Part shown: positions 53,759 to 62,902 of the stretch, one piece after another
Numbering within the stretch: the first letter of the stretch is position 1
Layout: every line of letters begins with the position of its first letter
NCBI RefSeq assembly: GCF_003574625.1
Contig: NZ_QNUJ01000012.1
Location: 124,001 to 188,000, forward strand
Length of the DNA stretch: 64,000 nucleotides
DNA from: Shinella zoogloeoides
GTDB lineage: Bacteria; Pseudomonadota; Alphaproteobacteria; Rhizobiales; Rhizobiaceae
Direction: 5' to 3'
Made by a program: the position numbers and the translations under genes
The notes under the pieces: generated by a model
What the model saw: the letters and a program-made list of their open reading frames with translations, nothing else
Told to the model about the DNA's origin: nothing
Database searches by the model: none

Positions 53759-53788
53759 TGCGCTCGGCCGTCACCTTGGTCGGGCGCA
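53759..53788 (+). other. intercistronic hairpin after the binding-protein gene
   Basis: An 11-bp stem with two G-U pairs (53759-53769 with 53778-53788) and an eight-base loop, without a T-run. Such hairpins often protect binding-protein mRNA and reduce downstream transcription. Confidence 0.5.
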
Positions 53789-53816
53789 GCTTGCGGATGG
53801 CATCGGAGATTATACA

Positions 53817-54740
53817 TTGAACTCGACATCATCAGCCGTCCAGCACGGCATTGCCCAGATGGAGTCTTCCACCAGGGCCGAGAGCATCGGGCCGAAGACC
53901 TATCTTGTGGCGCCTTCCGTCGCGGTGCTGCTGGTCTGGATCACCGTCCCGACCGTCATGACCTTGTGGTTCTCCTTCCAGCACTACAATCTGGTCAACA
54001 CCGCCGGCCGGGAATTCATCGGCTTCGCCAACTATCTCTACTTCTTCAGCTCGAGCTCGCTCACGATCGCGGCGCTGAACTCGATTTACGTGGTTCTGGG
54101 CGTTATCGCGATCACCGTGTGTCTCGGCATAGGACTGGTCCTATTGCTTGACCGGGACTTCACAGGGGCCAGAATTGCCCGCGTGCTGGCGATCTCGCCC
54201 TTCTTCGTAATGCCGACGGTCGCAGCGCTGATCTGGAAAAACCTGCTTCTCGATCCGGTTAACGGATTGTTGGCGACCGTGCTGGGCCTTGTAGGGCTGC
54301 CGGCGGTGGATTGGTTCGGCACGTTCCCGATGTTTTCAATCATCGTCATCATTGCATGGCAGTGGATCGGCTTCTCGACGCTGATCCTGCTGACAGCTCT
54401 TCAATCTCTCGACCATGAGCTGAAGGAAGCCGCGGCGATGGATGGCGCCGGCGCCTTCGCAACATTTCGTTTCATCGTGCTGCCGCATCTCGCGCGGCCG
54501 ATCGGCATTATCGTGATGATCGAGACTATCTTCCTGCTGTCGGTCTTCGCCGAGATATTCGTGACCACATCGGGTGGGCCAGGCCTCGCCTCGACCAATC
54601 TTTCGTTCCTGATCTACGTGCAGGCGCTGCTGCGCTTCGACGTCGGTCTGGCATCCGCTGGCGGCGTCATTTCGATCATCTTGGCCAATGTCGTCGCCTA
54701 TTTCCTGGCCAAGACAGTGTCTCGCTCGCTGGAGATTTGA
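53817..54740 (+). CDS. sugar-type ABC transporter permease
   Basis: The 307-residue protein starts at a TTG supported by GGAG eight bases upstream (ATG at 53859 is the alternative). Six spans begin with TYLVAPSVAVLLVWITVPTV. The EAA loop is LDHELKEAAAMDGAGAFATF. MalF/SmoF class. It forms a heterodimer with the next gene's product. Confidence 0.92.
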   Translation: MNSTSSAVQHGIAQMESSTRAESIGPKTYLVAPSVAVLLVWITVPTVMTLWFSFQHYNLVNTAGREFIGFANYLYFFSSSSLTIAALNSIYVVLGVIAITVCLGIGLVLLLDRDFTGARIARVLAISPFFVMPTVAALIWKNLLLDPVNGLLATVLGLVGLPAVDWFGTFPMFSIIVIIAWQWIGFSTLILLTALQSLDHELKEAAAMDGAGAFATFRFIVLPHLARPIGIIVMIETIFLLSVFAEIFVTTSGGPGLASTNLSFLIYVQALLRFDVGLASAGGVISIILANVVAYFLAKTVSRSLEI

Positions 54741-54743
54741 CCC

Positions 54744-55571
54744 ATGGAAAAGCGCGGAACGTCATCCTCGACAGTCTTGAATTTCATCGCCGGCTGGGGC
54801 GCGGTGATTCTTCTCATCTTCCCAATCATTTGGATGTTCCTGACCAGCTTCAAGACCGAGATCGACGCCTTGTCACCGGAAGCATCACTGATCTTCCAGC
54901 CGACGCTGGATAATTACCGAACCGTGCTGGCCCGATCGAATTACCTCACCTTCGCGCTTAACAGCGTCTACACGTCCGTCGCCGCGACGCTGCTAGCGCT
55001 GCTAGTCGGCTTTCCGGCCGCCTACAGCATGGCGTTCCTTCCGACCGCGAAAACGCGGCAGACGCTGCTCTGGATTCTGTCCACAAAGATGATGCCACCC
55101 GTCGGCGTGTTGGTTCCGATCTACATTCTGTACCGCGACATGGGGCTCATCGACTCGCATCTTGGCCTGATTCTGCTCTTCATGTTCGCCAACCTGCCGA
55201 TCGTGGTCTGGATGCTGTACTCGTTCTTCCGCGACATCCCCCGCGACATCCTCGAGGCCGCCCGCATCGACGGCGCCGGTCTATGGGAGGAATTCCGATA
55301 TGTCCTCATCCCGCTCTCCGGTCCTGCGCTCGCGTCCACGGCGCTGCTGTCAATCATCCTCTGCTGGAACGAAGCGTTCTGGAGCATCAACCTCACCACG
55401 ACCAAGGCGGCGACGCTCGCGGCTTTCATCGCCACCTACTCGGCACCACAGGGCCTGTTCTGGGCCAAGTTGTCGGCCGCCGCAGTGCTTGCGATCGCGC
55501 CCGTACTGGTCATGGGCTGGATTGGCCAGCGCCACCTTGTCCGCGGCCTGACATTCGGAGCTGTGAAATGA
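54744..55571 (+). CDS. sugar-type ABC transporter permease
   Basis: The 275-residue protein is of the MalG/SmoG class, with spans from FIAGWGAVILLIFPIIWMFL and EAA loop IPRDILEAARIDGAGLWEEF. It starts three bases after the other permease and its stop overlaps the epimerase start. Confidence 0.93.
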   Translation: MEKRGTSSSTVLNFIAGWGAVILLIFPIIWMFLTSFKTEIDALSPEASLIFQPTLDNYRTVLARSNYLTFALNSVYTSVAATLLALLVGFPAAYSMAFLPTAKTRQTLLWILSTKMMPPVGVLVPIYILYRDMGLIDSHLGLILLFMFANLPIVVWMLYSFFRDIPRDILEAARIDGAGLWEEFRYVLIPLSGPALASTALLSIILCWNEAFWSINLTTTKAATLAAFIATYSAPQGLFWAKLSAAAVLAIAPVLVMGWIGQRHLVRGLTFGAVK

Positions 55572-56506
55572 ATGCGACCAAATCTGATTTGGAGAGGCCC
55601 ACGATTTTGGTCACTGGGGCCCAGGGACTGATCGGGAAAGCCGCCGCGCGGGATCTGCGCGGCGCAGGTTTCCGCGTGCTGGCGACCGACCGCCTTGCCT
55701 CGGCCGATTGCCAGGCCCTAGATTTCACGAACAGCGCGGCGACCGACGCGCTCGCCGACAGTGGAATAGAGGCGATCGTTCACTGCGGCGCGATTTCTGG
55801 CCCCGCCGACGCCAGGAACAACCCGCAACTGATCGCGGCCGTCAATGTCGGCGGCACGATGAACCTGTTGGAGCTTGGGCGGAAGGCCGGTATCCGCCGC
55901 ATAATCTACTGCTCGTCGACGAGCGTTTATGGTGACCTTGCCGGTGATGGCCCGGTCGTCGAGGATGTCCTGTTGCGGCCCAAGAGCCTTTACGGCGCCT
56001 CGAAGGCGGCTGGCGAGCTCCTCGTCGCCGGTTATGGCCAGCAGTTCGGCTTCAGCAGCATCGCGCTTCGGATCAGCACAGTCTATGGCCCTGACCGCAG
56101 GCACTTCTGCGCCGTCCGCACCCTTGTGGATGCAGCTGTTCAGGGCCGCAGGGGAATATTGGAACACGGCCTCCATGACTTCAGGCAGTATGTGCATGTT
56201 GATGACGTGGCGGCGGCGATAGTTCTGGCGCTCGAGGCGGATCGACCCAAGCGATCGACTTACACAATCACTGGGGGTGAACGACGGGATCTTGGCAGCA
56301 TGGCTGGTCTAATTTCTCGCCTCGTTCCGGGCTTCGAATACCTGATCGGCGGAAGCCCAGATCCTGGCGAGGATCGTCATCCGACCTTCTCGATCGCCGC
56401 TGCCGCGAGCGATCTGGGCTTCGCGCCCCGAATTTCCATGGAACAGGGCATTGCCGCGTTGATCGCTCACGTTCGCGCCCACGGCCCCATATCGGAGCAA
56501 GCATGA
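55568..56506 (+). CDS. NAD-dependent epimerase/dehydratase
   Basis: The 312-residue extended-SDR protein has ILVTGAQGLIGKAAARDL, RIIYCSSTSVYGDLAG and the active-site YGASK. The ATG at 55568 overlaps the permease stop; an earlier in-frame start lies inside the permease gene. NGGT-type contact VNVGGTMNLLELG is present. It resembles sugar-acid or uronate dehydrogenases as well as epimerases. It sits between transporter genes, so it likely acts on the imported sugar moiety. Confidence 0.9.
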   Translation: MNATKSDLERPTILVTGAQGLIGKAAARDLRGAGFRVLATDRLASADCQALDFTNSAATDALADSGIEAIVHCGAISGPADARNNPQLIAAVNVGGTMNLLELGRKAGIRRIIYCSSTSVYGDLAGDGPVVEDVLLRPKSLYGASKAAGELLVAGYGQQFGFSSIALRISTVYGPDRRHFCAVRTLVDAAVQGRRGILEHGLHDFRQYVHVDDVAAAIVLALEADRPKRSTYTITGGERRDLGSMAGLISRLVPGFEYLIGGSPDPGEDRHPTFSIAAAASDLGFAPRISMEQGIAALIAHVRAHGPISEQA

Positions 56507-57435
56507 TGGAGCGTGTCCTCAGAATCGCAGCAGCACAAATGGGTCCGGTCAATTCCGGTGAGCCGCGGAGTGCCACAGTCGGCCGCATGATGGGGCTGCT
56601 CGATCAAGCGGCGGATGAAGGTTGCACTCTCGCGGTCTTTCCGGAACTTGCTCTGACAACCTTCTTTCCCAGGGTCTATCTCGCCGATCTTGCCGATGCG
56701 GACGGTTTTTACGAGCACGACATGCCGAACGCGGATGTGCAGCCGCTATTCGATCTGGCGCGACGTCGGCGCATCGGCTTCAGTCTGGGCTATGCCGAAA
56801 TCACAACCGATGACGAGGCGACGCATCGCTACAATACGCAGATCCTCGTGGACCCCGATGTCGGGATCGTGGCCAAGTATCGCAAGGTCCATTTGCCTGG
56901 GCATACCGATTATCGGCCTGCAGATCCGTTCCAGAATCTTGAAAAGTACTATTTCGAGGTCGGCAATCTCGGCTTTCCCGTGGTCGATGCTTTCGGTGGC
57001 CGAGTAGGAATGTGCATCTGCAACGACCGCAGGTGGCCTGAGACCTATAGGATGATGGGTTTGAACGGTGTCGAGATTATTGTCCTTGGATACACGACGC
57101 CGCTTCACAATCCTCGCGCCGAACAGTCGGCGGAACTTCGCATGTTCCAGAGCCGATTGTGCATGCAGGCGGGCGCCTACCAGAACTCCACCTTCGTCGT
57201 CGGCGTCGCCAAGGCTGGCAGGGAAGACGGTGTCGACCTGATGGGCGGATCCTGCATCATACATCCAGACGGCCGCGTCATCGCCGAGACAAGCGGGGTA
57301 GACGACGAAATCGCGGTAGCGGACTGCAACCTCGACGACTGCCTAAACGGCAAGGCGGAAGAATTCAATTTTGAGCGAAACAGGCGTCCTGAACTCTACG
57401 GCGGCCTGCTCGCACCCCACAGGAGTATTCGATGA
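56503..57435 (+). CDS. N-carbamoyl-D-amino-acid hydrolase (nitrilase superfamily)
   Basis: The 310-residue product closely follows the Agrobacterium D-carbamoylase pattern: catalytic Glu in VFPELALTTFFPR, Lys in AKYRKVHLPGHTDY, and Cys in GMCICNDRRWPETYRMMGL. C-terminal IFNF-like EEFNFERNRRPELYGGL also matches. It hydrolyses N-carbamoyl-D-amino acids to amino acid, CO2 and ammonia. It overlaps its neighbours by 4 bases and complements the hydantoinase on the opposite arm. Confidence 0.93.
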   Translation: MMERVLRIAAAQMGPVNSGEPRSATVGRMMGLLDQAADEGCTLAVFPELALTTFFPRVYLADLADADGFYEHDMPNADVQPLFDLARRRRIGFSLGYAEITTDDEATHRYNTQILVDPDVGIVAKYRKVHLPGHTDYRPADPFQNLEKYYFEVGNLGFPVVDAFGGRVGMCICNDRRWPETYRMMGLNGVEIIVLGYTTPLHNPRAEQSAELRMFQSRLCMQAGAYQNSTFVVGVAKAGREDGVDLMGGSCIIHPDGRVIAETSGVDDEIAVADCNLDDCLNGKAEEFNFERNRRPELYGGLLAPHRSIR

Positions 57436-58499
57436 CGGCAGTCAACATAGAAGGTTTGAACAAACATTTCGGCGCCATCCACACGCTCAAGAACATCAAC
57501 CTCCATGTCGAGGAAGGAGAGTTTGTTGCTCTTGTCGGTCCATCGGGTTGTGGCAAGTCAACCCTGCTGAGGATCATTGCCGGGTTGGAGAGCTCCGACG
57601 GCGGTTCAATCAGGATAGGCGTGCGTGACGTCACACAGCTACCATCCAAACAGCGCGATATCGCCATGGTATTCCAGAGCTACGCGCTTTATCCGCACAT
57701 GACAGTAGCGGAAAACTTGGGTTTCTGCCTTCGCATGCAGAAGCGACCGAACGGCGAGATCCGATCGAAGATTGTGGAGGCCGCGCGCATCCTGCATCTC
57801 GAGACGCTATTAGATCGACGTCCCAAAGAACTGTCGGGCGGACAGCGACAGCGCGTTGCCATGGGGCGTGCGATCGTCCGCGACCCACAGGTGTTCCTTT
57901 TCGATGAGCCGCTTTCGAATCTTGATGCAAAGCTTCGCGTCATCATGCGGGCAGAGATCAAGGAGGTGCAGCAGCGCCTGAAGACGACAACAATATATGT
58001 CACGCATGACCAGATCGAAGCCATGACCATGGCCGACCGGATCGTGATCATGGACAAGGGCGAAATCGTACAGGTCGACACGCCTATGGAGCTCTATCGC
58101 AGGCCCCGGAACACCTTCGTCGCCAGCTTCATAGGGTCTCCCCAGATGAACTTCATTGATGCCAAGCCCGACGGGAAGGGTGGAGTTGCGCTCGGCCAAC
58201 ACCTGGCGTTTCAGCCAGGTTCTGACGTATCCCAGAAGGCGGGCGAATTCGTCGTCGGGATCCGCCCGGAAGATTTACTCCTCGACGAGGAAGATGGCCT
58301 GCGAGCGAAGGTGACGCTCGTAGAACCGACCGGCGCACAGACCTATATCCATGCCTGCACCGAAGACGGCAACAGCCTGGTCACCATCGAAAACGGAGAC
58401 CGGAGGCTCCGTATCGGAGACCAGATCCGCCTGAAGCCCATCATTCGGCACCTGCATCTCTTCGATCGGGCTTCCGGCGAACGCGTGACTGTCACCTGA
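57432..58499 (+). CDS. sugar-type ABC transporter ATP-binding protein (MalK/UgpC class)
   Basis: The 355-residue ATPase has Walker A GPSGCGKSTLLRIIAGLE, Q-loop MVFQSYALYPHM, signature LSGGQRQRVAMGRAIV, Walker B VFLFDEPLSNLDAK and switch region VTHDQIEAMTMADRIV. A C-terminal TOBE/OB domain follows (VVGIRPEDLLLDEEDGLRAK). It is the last gene of the operon. Confidence 0.96.
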   Translation: MTAVNIEGLNKHFGAIHTLKNINLHVEEGEFVALVGPSGCGKSTLLRIIAGLESSDGGSIRIGVRDVTQLPSKQRDIAMVFQSYALYPHMTVAENLGFCLRMQKRPNGEIRSKIVEAARILHLETLLDRRPKELSGGQRQRVAMGRAIVRDPQVFLFDEPLSNLDAKLRVIMRAEIKEVQQRLKTTTIYVTHDQIEAMTMADRIVIMDKGEIVQVDTPMELYRRPRNTFVASFIGSPQMNFIDAKPDGKGGVALGQHLAFQPGSDVSQKAGEFVVGIRPEDLLLDEEDGLRAKVTLVEPTGAQTYIHACTEDGNSLVTIENGDRRLRIGDQIRLKPIIRHLHLFDRASGERVTVT

Positions 58500-58779
58500 G
58501 TGTGCCGGTGAGCACGTGGAGTTATGCATTCGGCGGGATCGACGAGCGAGAGCGGAATGGCACGCTTCGCGGCGGCCGACTGCCAGGTTCATTGGACAGA
58601 GGCGACCCTTCGTCGACTGCAGGTCTCCTTATATTGACCGATTTGAGGATGCAGATGTGCAGAACATCAAAATTTCTCACAGCGACCTTTGCGCGTCTGA
58701 TACGACCCCACGGCGCTGTATGTGGTCTGGGCAGGCGATTTCGTCTGTGTGTCCAGTCAGGTTCCCACTATCGTGGCGA

Positions 58780-59735
58780 AGTTAACGTGGGTGGGCATCG
58801 TCGCGCAGACCGAATAAGTGATCGCCAACTCAAGGCCGTGCCGCCTGACGACAATTCGCGGCCGCGGTGCAAGCACCGCGGCTACCATCAGTGCCCTGAC
58901 CCGGATCTCGGCAGGTTCAAATCGGCCTGCACCTCGCGGCCACTGGAGAGTTGTCGTACCCAATGATAGCAAGATCCTCGGGCACCCGGACCCCGTTGGT
59001 TCTGGCAGCGTTGATCAAAGGCACGGCGTCGAGGTCCGACCAGACGAAGACGGCTCTTGGACAATCCCTGGTTGCTAGGAAGTCCCTGATCGCAGCTTCA
59101 CGGGTTTCGGCCACCGGTGGCAGCCGGATGATCTTGCTCTCCAGCCCAGCCTGTTTCATTGCCTCCAAGTAGCCCATCTCGCGTTGAAGCGCGACGACCT
59201 TCGACGGGGAACCGAGGAAGTCATAGCCGAGCATCGCTACGTCCCGGTAGCCTTGGCTCACTGCATGTTCTACAGCGAGCGCAGCCCTTCCGATCGTCGG
59301 AATTGACGGTGTCATAGGTTTGGGCGTGCGACTCATGATGGGCGATCACGCCGATTGGAATTAGGCGCGCATAGCGCTCCAGCACCTTGCCGGAGATACG
59401 TGGCGCAATGATCAATACGCCATCCATCCGGTTGTCGATCATCGACTCGATCATCGACGCCTCGATCGGGCTTGCCGAACGGCCGATACCGATCAGCGGC
59501 TCTCGATCACGCCTGCAAGAAACGGGTTCGACAGATCAATCACGAGCATGCCAATCGTATAGGTGCGCCCGCGCATGCCTCTTGCGGCGACCGATGGTCG
59601 ATAGTTCAGCTTCTCGATCGAGGCTTCCACCTTGTTCCGGAGAACCGTACTGATGAGATTGCCCGGTTGAAGAAACTGCCGCCGCGACCGCCGTTTCGCC
59701 GTGAGGCATGGAGAAGGCGACGGATTTAAAACTGG
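58780..59735 (-). pseudogene. decayed LacI-family regulator gene
   Basis: Minus-strand pieces in several frames add up to one LacI-type protein. From the N-terminal side: VLRNKVEASIEKLNYRPSVA and GRTYTIGMLVIDLSNPFLAG (near 59500-59650), then MIESMIDNRMDGVLIIAPRI (near 59450), then YRDVAMLGYDFLGSPSKVVA to AVFVWSDLDAVPLINAARTN and DLAIIGYDNSP (58930-59300). Frameshifts separate the pieces and the helix-turn-helix start is scrambled. It was probably the local regulator of the adjacent sugar-type operon or an old neighbour. The 58500-58780 stretch shows nothing recognisable. Confidence 0.75.
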
Positions 59736-62700
59736 ATGTTCCGCCGGCAAGTGCCGAACCTTCGTTGCTCGCGGCTGATCGCCAGGCGGCGGACGATGAC
59801 ATAAAACACCGGTGTCAGCACCAGACCAAACAGCGTGACGCCGAGCATGCCGGCAAAGACGGCGATGCCCATGACGTGGCGCATCTCTGCGCCAGCGCCC
59901 GTTGCAACCACCAGCGGCACGACCCCGGCGATGAAGGCGAGGGAGGTCATCAGGATCGGTCTGAGCCGAAGCCGGGCCGCCTCGAGCACGGCGGGCATCG
60001 GATCGACGCCTTCGTCTTCCTTCGCCCGTGCGAACTCGACGATCAGGATCGCATTCTTGGCCGCCAGCCCCACGAGAACGACGAAGCCGATCTGCGTGAA
60101 GATGTTGTTGTCGCCTCCCGTAAACCAGACCCCGGCGATTGCGGACAGCAGCGCCATCGGCGCGATCAGCAGCACGGCGAACGGCAAGGACCAGCTGTTG
60201 TACTGCGCAGCGAGAATGAGAAACGCCAGCAGAACGGACAGAGGGAAGATGTACATCGCCGTGTTCCCGGCCTGCTTCTCCTGGTAGGCCAGTTCAGTCC
60301 ATTCGAAGGTCATGCCGGGTGGCAGCGTCTCCGCCGCGATCCGTTCTATGGCAGCGGTCGCTTGCCCGAACGAATAGCCGGGCGCCGGGCCACCGCTGAT
60401 ATCGGCCGACGGGAAGCTGTTGTAATGCATGACGCGATCCGGCCCGGAGCTGTACTTGACCGTCAACAGGGCGGACAGCGGGATCATCTCACCCGCCGCG
60501 TTGCGCACCTTCAGCCGGCCGATATCCTCCGGCTGCATGCGGAACGGCGCGTCGGCCTGGACCACGACGCGATAGGTCCGGCCAAAGCGGTTGAAGTCGT
60601 TGGCGTAGAGTGATCCGAGGTTGACCTGCAGGGTTTCGAAGATGGTGTTGAGCGGCACCCCTTGAGACTTGGCTTTCACGCGGTCGATATCCACCTGCAC
60701 CTGCGGCGCATTCACCTGAAAGCTTGCAAGCATTCCGGCAAGCTCCGGTGTCTGCATCGCCTTGCCCATGATCGCGCCCTGTGCTTCGGCAAGCGCCGCA
60801 AAGCCGAGCCCGGCTCTGTCCTCGACCTGGATCTTGAAGCCCCCGGTCGTACCGAGGCCCGGAACCGGTGGCGGCGGGAAGATGCCGGCGAAACCATCGG
60901 GTATCTGGCTGAACTTGCCCATCAACCGACCGGCAATCGCGAATGCGGACAGGGCCGGATCCTTGCGCTCGTCGAAGGGCTTCAGCATCGTGAACATGAC
61001 GGCGGCATTGGGAATATTGACCATACCGTTGACGGAGAGCCCCGGGAAAGCGACGACGCTTTCAACGCCCGGTTCGGCAAGGGCGATCTCCGACATCTTC
61101 TTGACGACCGCCTCGGTCCGGTCGAGCGAGGCGCCCGTCGGCAATTGCGCGATGCCGACCAGGTAATATTTGTCCTGCGCCGGGACAAAGCCGGCCGGCA
61201 CGGTCTGGAAGCCCAGCCATGTCGTGGCGACCAGGCCGGCATAGACGAGAAGAACGAGCACGCTGAGTCTGACGGCGCGACGCACCGACCAGACATAGGC
61301 GTTCGAAGCACGTTCGAAGAACCGGTTGAAGAGCCGAAAGAACCAGCCGAACAGGCCGTCGATCACCCGGGTCAGCAGATCGCGCTTCACCTCGCCGTGG
61401 TGCGGTTTTAGGAGCACGCCCGCAAGTGCCGGGGAAAGCGTGAGCGAATTGACCGCCGACAGGATGGTCGAGATGGCGATCGTGAGCGCAAACTGGCGAT
61501 AGAACTCGCCTTGCAGACCGGACAGGAAAGCGGACGGAATGAACACGGCCGAGAGCACGGACGTGATCGCTATGATCGGCCCGGTCACTTCGTCCATGGC
61601 CTTGCGCGCCGCTTCCTTCGGCGTTTCGCCAAGCGCGATGTGACGCTCGACGTTTTCGACGACGACGATCGCGTCGTCGACCACGATCCCGATCGAGAGC
61701 ACCAGGCCGAACAGCGACAGCGTGTTCAGCGAAAAGCCGAACATGTACATCAGCGCGAACGTGCCGACCAACGAAATCGGCACGGCGACCAGCGGGATGA
61801 TCGACGCGCGCCAGGTCTGGAGGAAAAGCACGACCACAATGACGACCAGAACGATCGCTTCAAGCAGCGTCATCACCACAGCCTCCAGCGAGGCCTTCAC
61901 GAAAACCGTGGGATCGTAGGCGATGCGATACTCTATGCCCTCCGGAAAGCCCTTCTGCAGTTCCTCCATGGAGGCGCGGATGGCGCTCGCCACATCGAGC
62001 GCGTTGGCGCCGGGGCTCTGGATGATCTGCAGCGCCAGCGCCGGCTTGCCATTCAATAGGCTGCGCAGGGCGTAGGAGTCGGCGCCCAGTTCGATACGGG
62101 CAATGTCGCGCAGCCGGGTGACCTGTCCATCCGCGCCGGTCTTGACGACGATCGCGCCGAACTGCTCCTCGCTGGATAGCCTGCCGAGCGTGTTGACCGT
62201 GACCTGCAGTGCTGCCGAGGCATCCGGTTGCTGGCCGACGGAGCCGGCGGCAACCTGAGCGTTCTGCTCCTGGATTGCAGCAACCACATCGGAAGCGGTC
62301 AATCCGCGTGCCGCCACCTTGGCCGGATCGAGCCAGACCCGCATGGAGTACTCGCCGGCACCCCAGACGAGCACGTCACCCACACCCGACAGGCGCGCAA
62401 GCTGGTCGCGGACCTGCAGCGTCGCGAAGTTCGACAGGTAGAGAGGATCGTAGCGGTCATCGGGCGAAACCAGGTGCACGACCATCAGGATGTCGGGCGA
62501 GGTCTTTTGCGTCACGACGCCGATGCGCTGAACCTCTTGCGGCAAACGCGGAAGCGCGCGCGAGACGCGGTTTTGCACCTGGATCTGCGCCATGTCGGGA
62601 TCGGTGCCCTGCTGGAAGGTCACCGTCAGCGTCATGCGTCCGTCGGTTGCGGCTTGCGAGCTCATGTAAAGCATGTTCTCGACGCCGTTGATCACCTGCT

Positions 62701-62902
62701 CCAGCGGAGCGGCAACCGTTTCGGCGATCACCTCCGGGCTGGCACCCGGGTAGCTTGCGGTGACCTGTACCGTCGGCGGCGTCACCTGGGGATATTCACT
62801 GAGCGGCAGCTTCAGGAGGGTCAGGCCACCGCCGATCAGCATCAGGACCGAGAGAACGACCGCAAAGATGGGACGATCGACGAAGAAGCGTGGGATGTTC
62901 AT
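59726..62902 (-). CDS. RND multidrug efflux transporter, inner-membrane subunit (AcrB/MexB type)
   Basis: The 1058-residue HAE1-type pump has the classic start MNIPRFFVDRPIFAVVLSVL, the porter-domain motif YPGASPEVIAETVAAPLEQV, and the proton-relay aspartates in GLVLSIGIVVDDAIVVVENV. Twelve spans in two sets of six are visible, with two large periplasmic loops. A second conserved block is IFTQIGFVVLVGLAAKNAIL. It overlaps the adaptor gene by 4 bases. No outer-membrane channel gene follows; instead there is the LacI remnant. Confidence 0.96.
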   Translation of the reverse strand: MNIPRFFVDRPIFAVVLSVLMLIGGGLTLLKLPLSEYPQVTPPTVQVTASYPGASPEVIAETVAAPLEQVINGVENMLYMSSQAATDGRMTLTVTFQQGTDPDMAQIQVQNRVSRALPRLPQEVQRIGVVTQKTSPDILMVVHLVSPDDRYDPLYLSNFATLQVRDQLARLSGVGDVLVWGAGEYSMRVWLDPAKVAARGLTASDVVAAIQEQNAQVAAGSVGQQPDASAALQVTVNTLGRLSSEEQFGAIVVKTGADGQVTRLRDIARIELGADSYALRSLLNGKPALALQIIQSPGANALDVASAIRASMEELQKGFPEGIEYRIAYDPTVFVKASLEAVVMTLLEAIVLVVIVVVLFLQTWRASIIPLVAVPISLVGTFALMYMFGFSLNTLSLFGLVLSIGIVVDDAIVVVENVERHIALGETPKEAARKAMDEVTGPIIAITSVLSAVFIPSAFLSGLQGEFYRQFALTIAISTILSAVNSLTLSPALAGVLLKPHHGEVKRDLLTRVIDGLFGWFFRLFNRFFERASNAYVWSVRRAVRLSVLVLLVYAGLVATTWLGFQTVPAGFVPAQDKYYLVGIAQLPTGASLDRTEAVVKKMSEIALAEPGVESVVAFPGLSVNGMVNIPNAAVMFTMLKPFDERKDPALSAFAIAGRLMGKFSQIPDGFAGIFPPPPVPGLGTTGGFKIQVEDRAGLGFAALAEAQGAIMGKAMQTPELAGMLASFQVNAPQVQVDIDRVKAKSQGVPLNTIFETLQVNLGSLYANDFNRFGRTYRVVVQADAPFRMQPEDIGRLKVRNAAGEMIPLSALLTVKYSSGPDRVMHYNSFPSADISGGPAPGYSFGQATAAIERIAAETLPPGMTFEWTELAYQEKQAGNTAMYIFPLSVLLAFLILAAQYNSWSLPFAVLLIAPMALLSAIAGVWFTGGDNNIFTQIGFVVLVGLAAKNAILIVEFARAKEDEGVDPMPAVLEAARLRLRPILMTSLAFIAGVVPLVVATGAGAEMRHVMGIAVFAGMLGVTLFGLVLTPVFYVIVRRLAISREQRRFGTCRRNIQF

